Below, one piece after another: positions 63,801 to 64,000 of a DNA stretch of 64,000 bases (within the stretch, counting starts at the first letter, position 1; every line of letters starts with the position of its first letter). The DNA is from Smithella sp. (GTDB lineage: Bacteria; Desulfobacterota; Syntrophia; Syntrophales; Smithellaceae): the NCBI GenBank assembly GCA_012510495.1, contig JAAZHX010000034.1:1-64000 (forward strand), in the 5' to 3' direction. The notes beneath the pieces were generated by a model. It was given only the letters and a program-made list of their open reading frames with translations, was not told the DNA's origin and ran no database searches. The translations under genes and the position numbers were made by a program.

Positions 63801-63910
63801 AACCGGCTGCCAAAAAAGCGTCGACAAAGAAAGCCCCCGCGAAAAAAGCGGCGCCCAAAAAGACCGCCGCGAAAAAACCCGCTCTAAAGAAGGTAGCAAA
63901 GAAGAAATAA
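60818..63910 (+). CDS. ppdK: Pyruvate, phosphate dikinase with a Lys/Ala-rich C-terminal tail
   Basis: 1030 residues. Residues 1-900 are a standard dikinase: ATP-grasp start [20 protein letters not shown], phosphohistidine His485 in [20 protein letters not shown]-binding part with [16 protein letters not shown] and catalytic Cys in [13 protein letters not shown]. It interconverts PEP, AMP and PPi with pyruvate, ATP and Pi, useful in anaerobic carbon metabolism and in PPi-dependent glycolysis. Normal proteins end at about residue 880-910. Here 130 more residues follow: see the tail entry. AAAGGAG before ATG 60818. Confidence 0.96.
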   Translation: MAKRVYTFGKGINEGRADMKNLLGGKGANLAEMSNLGIPVPAGFTITTDVCVDFYKNNKQMSAGLDREVETALKKVEKTMGATFGDPANPLLLSVRSGARVSMPGMMDTVLNLGLNDETVEGIIRQSGNERFGWDSYRRFIQMYGDVVMGLKPEDKDAHDPFEEVMDALKDEKGIKADLDMTVDDLKELVARFKKLIVEKLGKEFPTDPKEQLWGAIGAVFMSWNTPRAILYRKMNGFDDNWGTAVNVQAMVFGNRGESCATGVAFTRDPATGENLFYGEYLINAQGEDVVAGIRTPQQVTKEGSLRWAKDNNVTEEERVAKYPSLEEYMPAAYAELVKVYTRLEKHYKEMQDIEFTIQDQKLWMLQTRTGKRTAAAAVKIAVDMVEEKLIDRKAALLRIEPASLDQLLHPTFDPAATRNVITKGLPASPGAGTGRVVFNADDAEEWSRRKEKIILVRIETSPEDLKGMSAAQGVLTQRGGMTSHAAVVARGMGKCCVSGCGELDISYSQKTIKVNGNIIKEGDYISLDGSTGEVMLGEVKTIPAQLSGNFGIIMRWADEAKKLGIRTNADTPHDAAVARDFGAQGIGLCRTEHMFFEGERIKAVREMILSDSLEGRKKALAKLLPMQREDFYGILKAMEGYGVTIRLLDPPLHEFVPHEENAQMEMARELGISIDAVKAKIVSLHEFNPMLGHRGCRLGITFPEITEMQARAIFEAACQLVREGVDAKPEVMVPLVGAVKELASQKAIIVETAQKVMEETGVSVEYSVGTMIEVPRAAVTADEIAKEAAFFSFGTNDLTQMTFGYSRDDAGKFLPDYIAQKILPVDPFRVLDRDGVGQLVQMAVAKGRGVNPKLKVGICGEHGGEPSSIEFCHLTGLNYVSCSPFRVPIARLAAAQAALKNPSPAKKAAAKATDKILAKARTLISSAKAVKKAVAVAVKTAKAKPAAKKPAAKKAVAEKPIVKKVAARKPVARKVIAKKTIVKKTAPKKAVVKKPAAKKASTKKAPAKKAAPKKTAAKKPALKKVAKKK
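63518..63907 (+). other. Histone-H1-like tail of PpdK
   Basis: Residues 901-1030 of the dikinase, in frame to the stop. By my count 44 of 130 are Lys and almost all others are Ala, Val, Pro or Thr, in short units such as [11 protein letters not shown] and [10 protein letters not shown]. This resembles bacterial histone-like (Hc1/AlgP/HU-tail) and mycobacterial nucleoid tails. Such tails bind nucleic acids. Repeats at the codon level (AAA-GCC rich) suggest expansion by slippage. Confidence 0.85.
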
Positions 63911-63935
63911 GTTCTTCCGCGATTTTTGACTAAAA

Positions 63936-63973
63936 AACAGTCGGGGCCGGCCTGAACCGCCCCGGCTGTTTTA
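63936..63973 (+). terminator. Intrinsic terminator after ppdK
   Basis: A 12-bp stem with one T-G pair (63936-63947 with 63959-63970) and an 11-base loop, followed by TTTATT. It is about 25 bases after the ppdK stop. The last bases of the window after it hold no gene. Confidence 0.8.
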
Positions 63974-64000
63974 TTCCGGCCGCCGCCTCATGAGAGCCCA

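Noticed and set aside
63518-63907. Lys-rich tail as a separate gene
   Set aside because: It is in the same frame as ppdK with no stop, no start codon and no ribosome site between.
1-64000. CRISPR arrays, tRNA and rRNA genes
   Set aside because: No regularly spaced direct repeats, no cloverleaf with TTCRA-type T-loops, and no rRNA-like stretches were seen by eye.

Overview
The window reads as one chromosomal stretch of a Gram-negative, anaerobic-looking bacterium with fairly GC-rich DNA. It carries lptD, a complete tol-pal block and many lipoproteins, so there is an outer membrane. The mix of genes fits Desulfobacterota ('Deltaproteobacteria'), perhaps a syntrophic Syntrophales-type organism: acyl-CoA dehydrogenase, enoyl-CoA hydratase and CoA-transferase genes, pyruvate phosphate dikinase, DUF169, pyruvoyl-type arginine decarboxylase, a DUF1538/PII pair and a probable selenoprotein. 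This placement is an inference from gene content; no rRNA or tRNA gene is present to test it.

Layout. 0.2-2.9 kb: the EF-P modification operon epmB-efp-epmA. 3.0-7.7 kb: tolQ-tolR-tolA/tonB-tolB-pal-cpoB. 7.8-12.6 kb (minus): envelope genes for a LolB-like lipoprotein, a TPR lipoprotein, a divergent polysaccharide deacetylase and a CtpA protease. 12.8-16.3 kb (minus): rplM-rpsI-argC-cysS. 16.4-20.8 kb (minus): a cAMP-phosphodiesterase-like beta-lactamase-fold protein, folC and lptD. 20.9-23.5 kb (minus): a large acyl-CoA dehydrogenase and a DUF169 protein. 23.8-24.6 kb is a scrap zone: a MITE-like palindromic element and two fused transposase fragments (ISL3 and IS256). 24.7-29.3 kb: a Lys-rich coiled-coil protein, an RNA m5U methyltransferase, a rhomboid protease, a DUF3568 lipoprotein, mannose-1-phosphate guanylyltransferase and, convergent to it, a heavy-metal-associated protein interrupted by an in-frame UGA. 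29.5-34.3 kb: maf, yggS, prmC, murA, hisD. 34.2-36.6 kb (minus): short acyl-CoA gene set. 37.0-41.7 kb (minus): DUF1538/tandem PII, an orphan ParA, an alpha/beta hydrolase and pdaD. 41.8-46.8 kb: an NlpC/P60 lipoprotein, truA, mgtE and a patatin-like protein. 47.4-64 kb: mixed housekeeping genes (cyclophilin, purE, tsaC-like, hpt, radical SAM proteins, uvrB, a Ski2-like helicase) ending with ppdK.

The observations most worth following are: (1) at 29013-29336 (minus), a small exported HMA-domain protein whose CxxC motif reads Cys-Phe-Ser-UGA, with a stem-loop of bacterial-SECIS type just downstream, giving a probable selenoprotein that ordinary gene calling would split; (2) ppdK carrying an in-frame ~130-residue Lys/Ala/Pro tail like a histone H1 tail; (3) a CoA-transferase gene reduced to its two ends by a clean in-frame internal deletion; (4) a MITE with internal mirror arms flanked by a 9-bp direct repeat; and (5) a palindromic repeat found twice, each time at the 3' end of a minus-strand gene.

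No CRISPR array, prophage, integrase, tRNA or rRNA was seen. Promoters given are sigma-70-like matches judged by eye.
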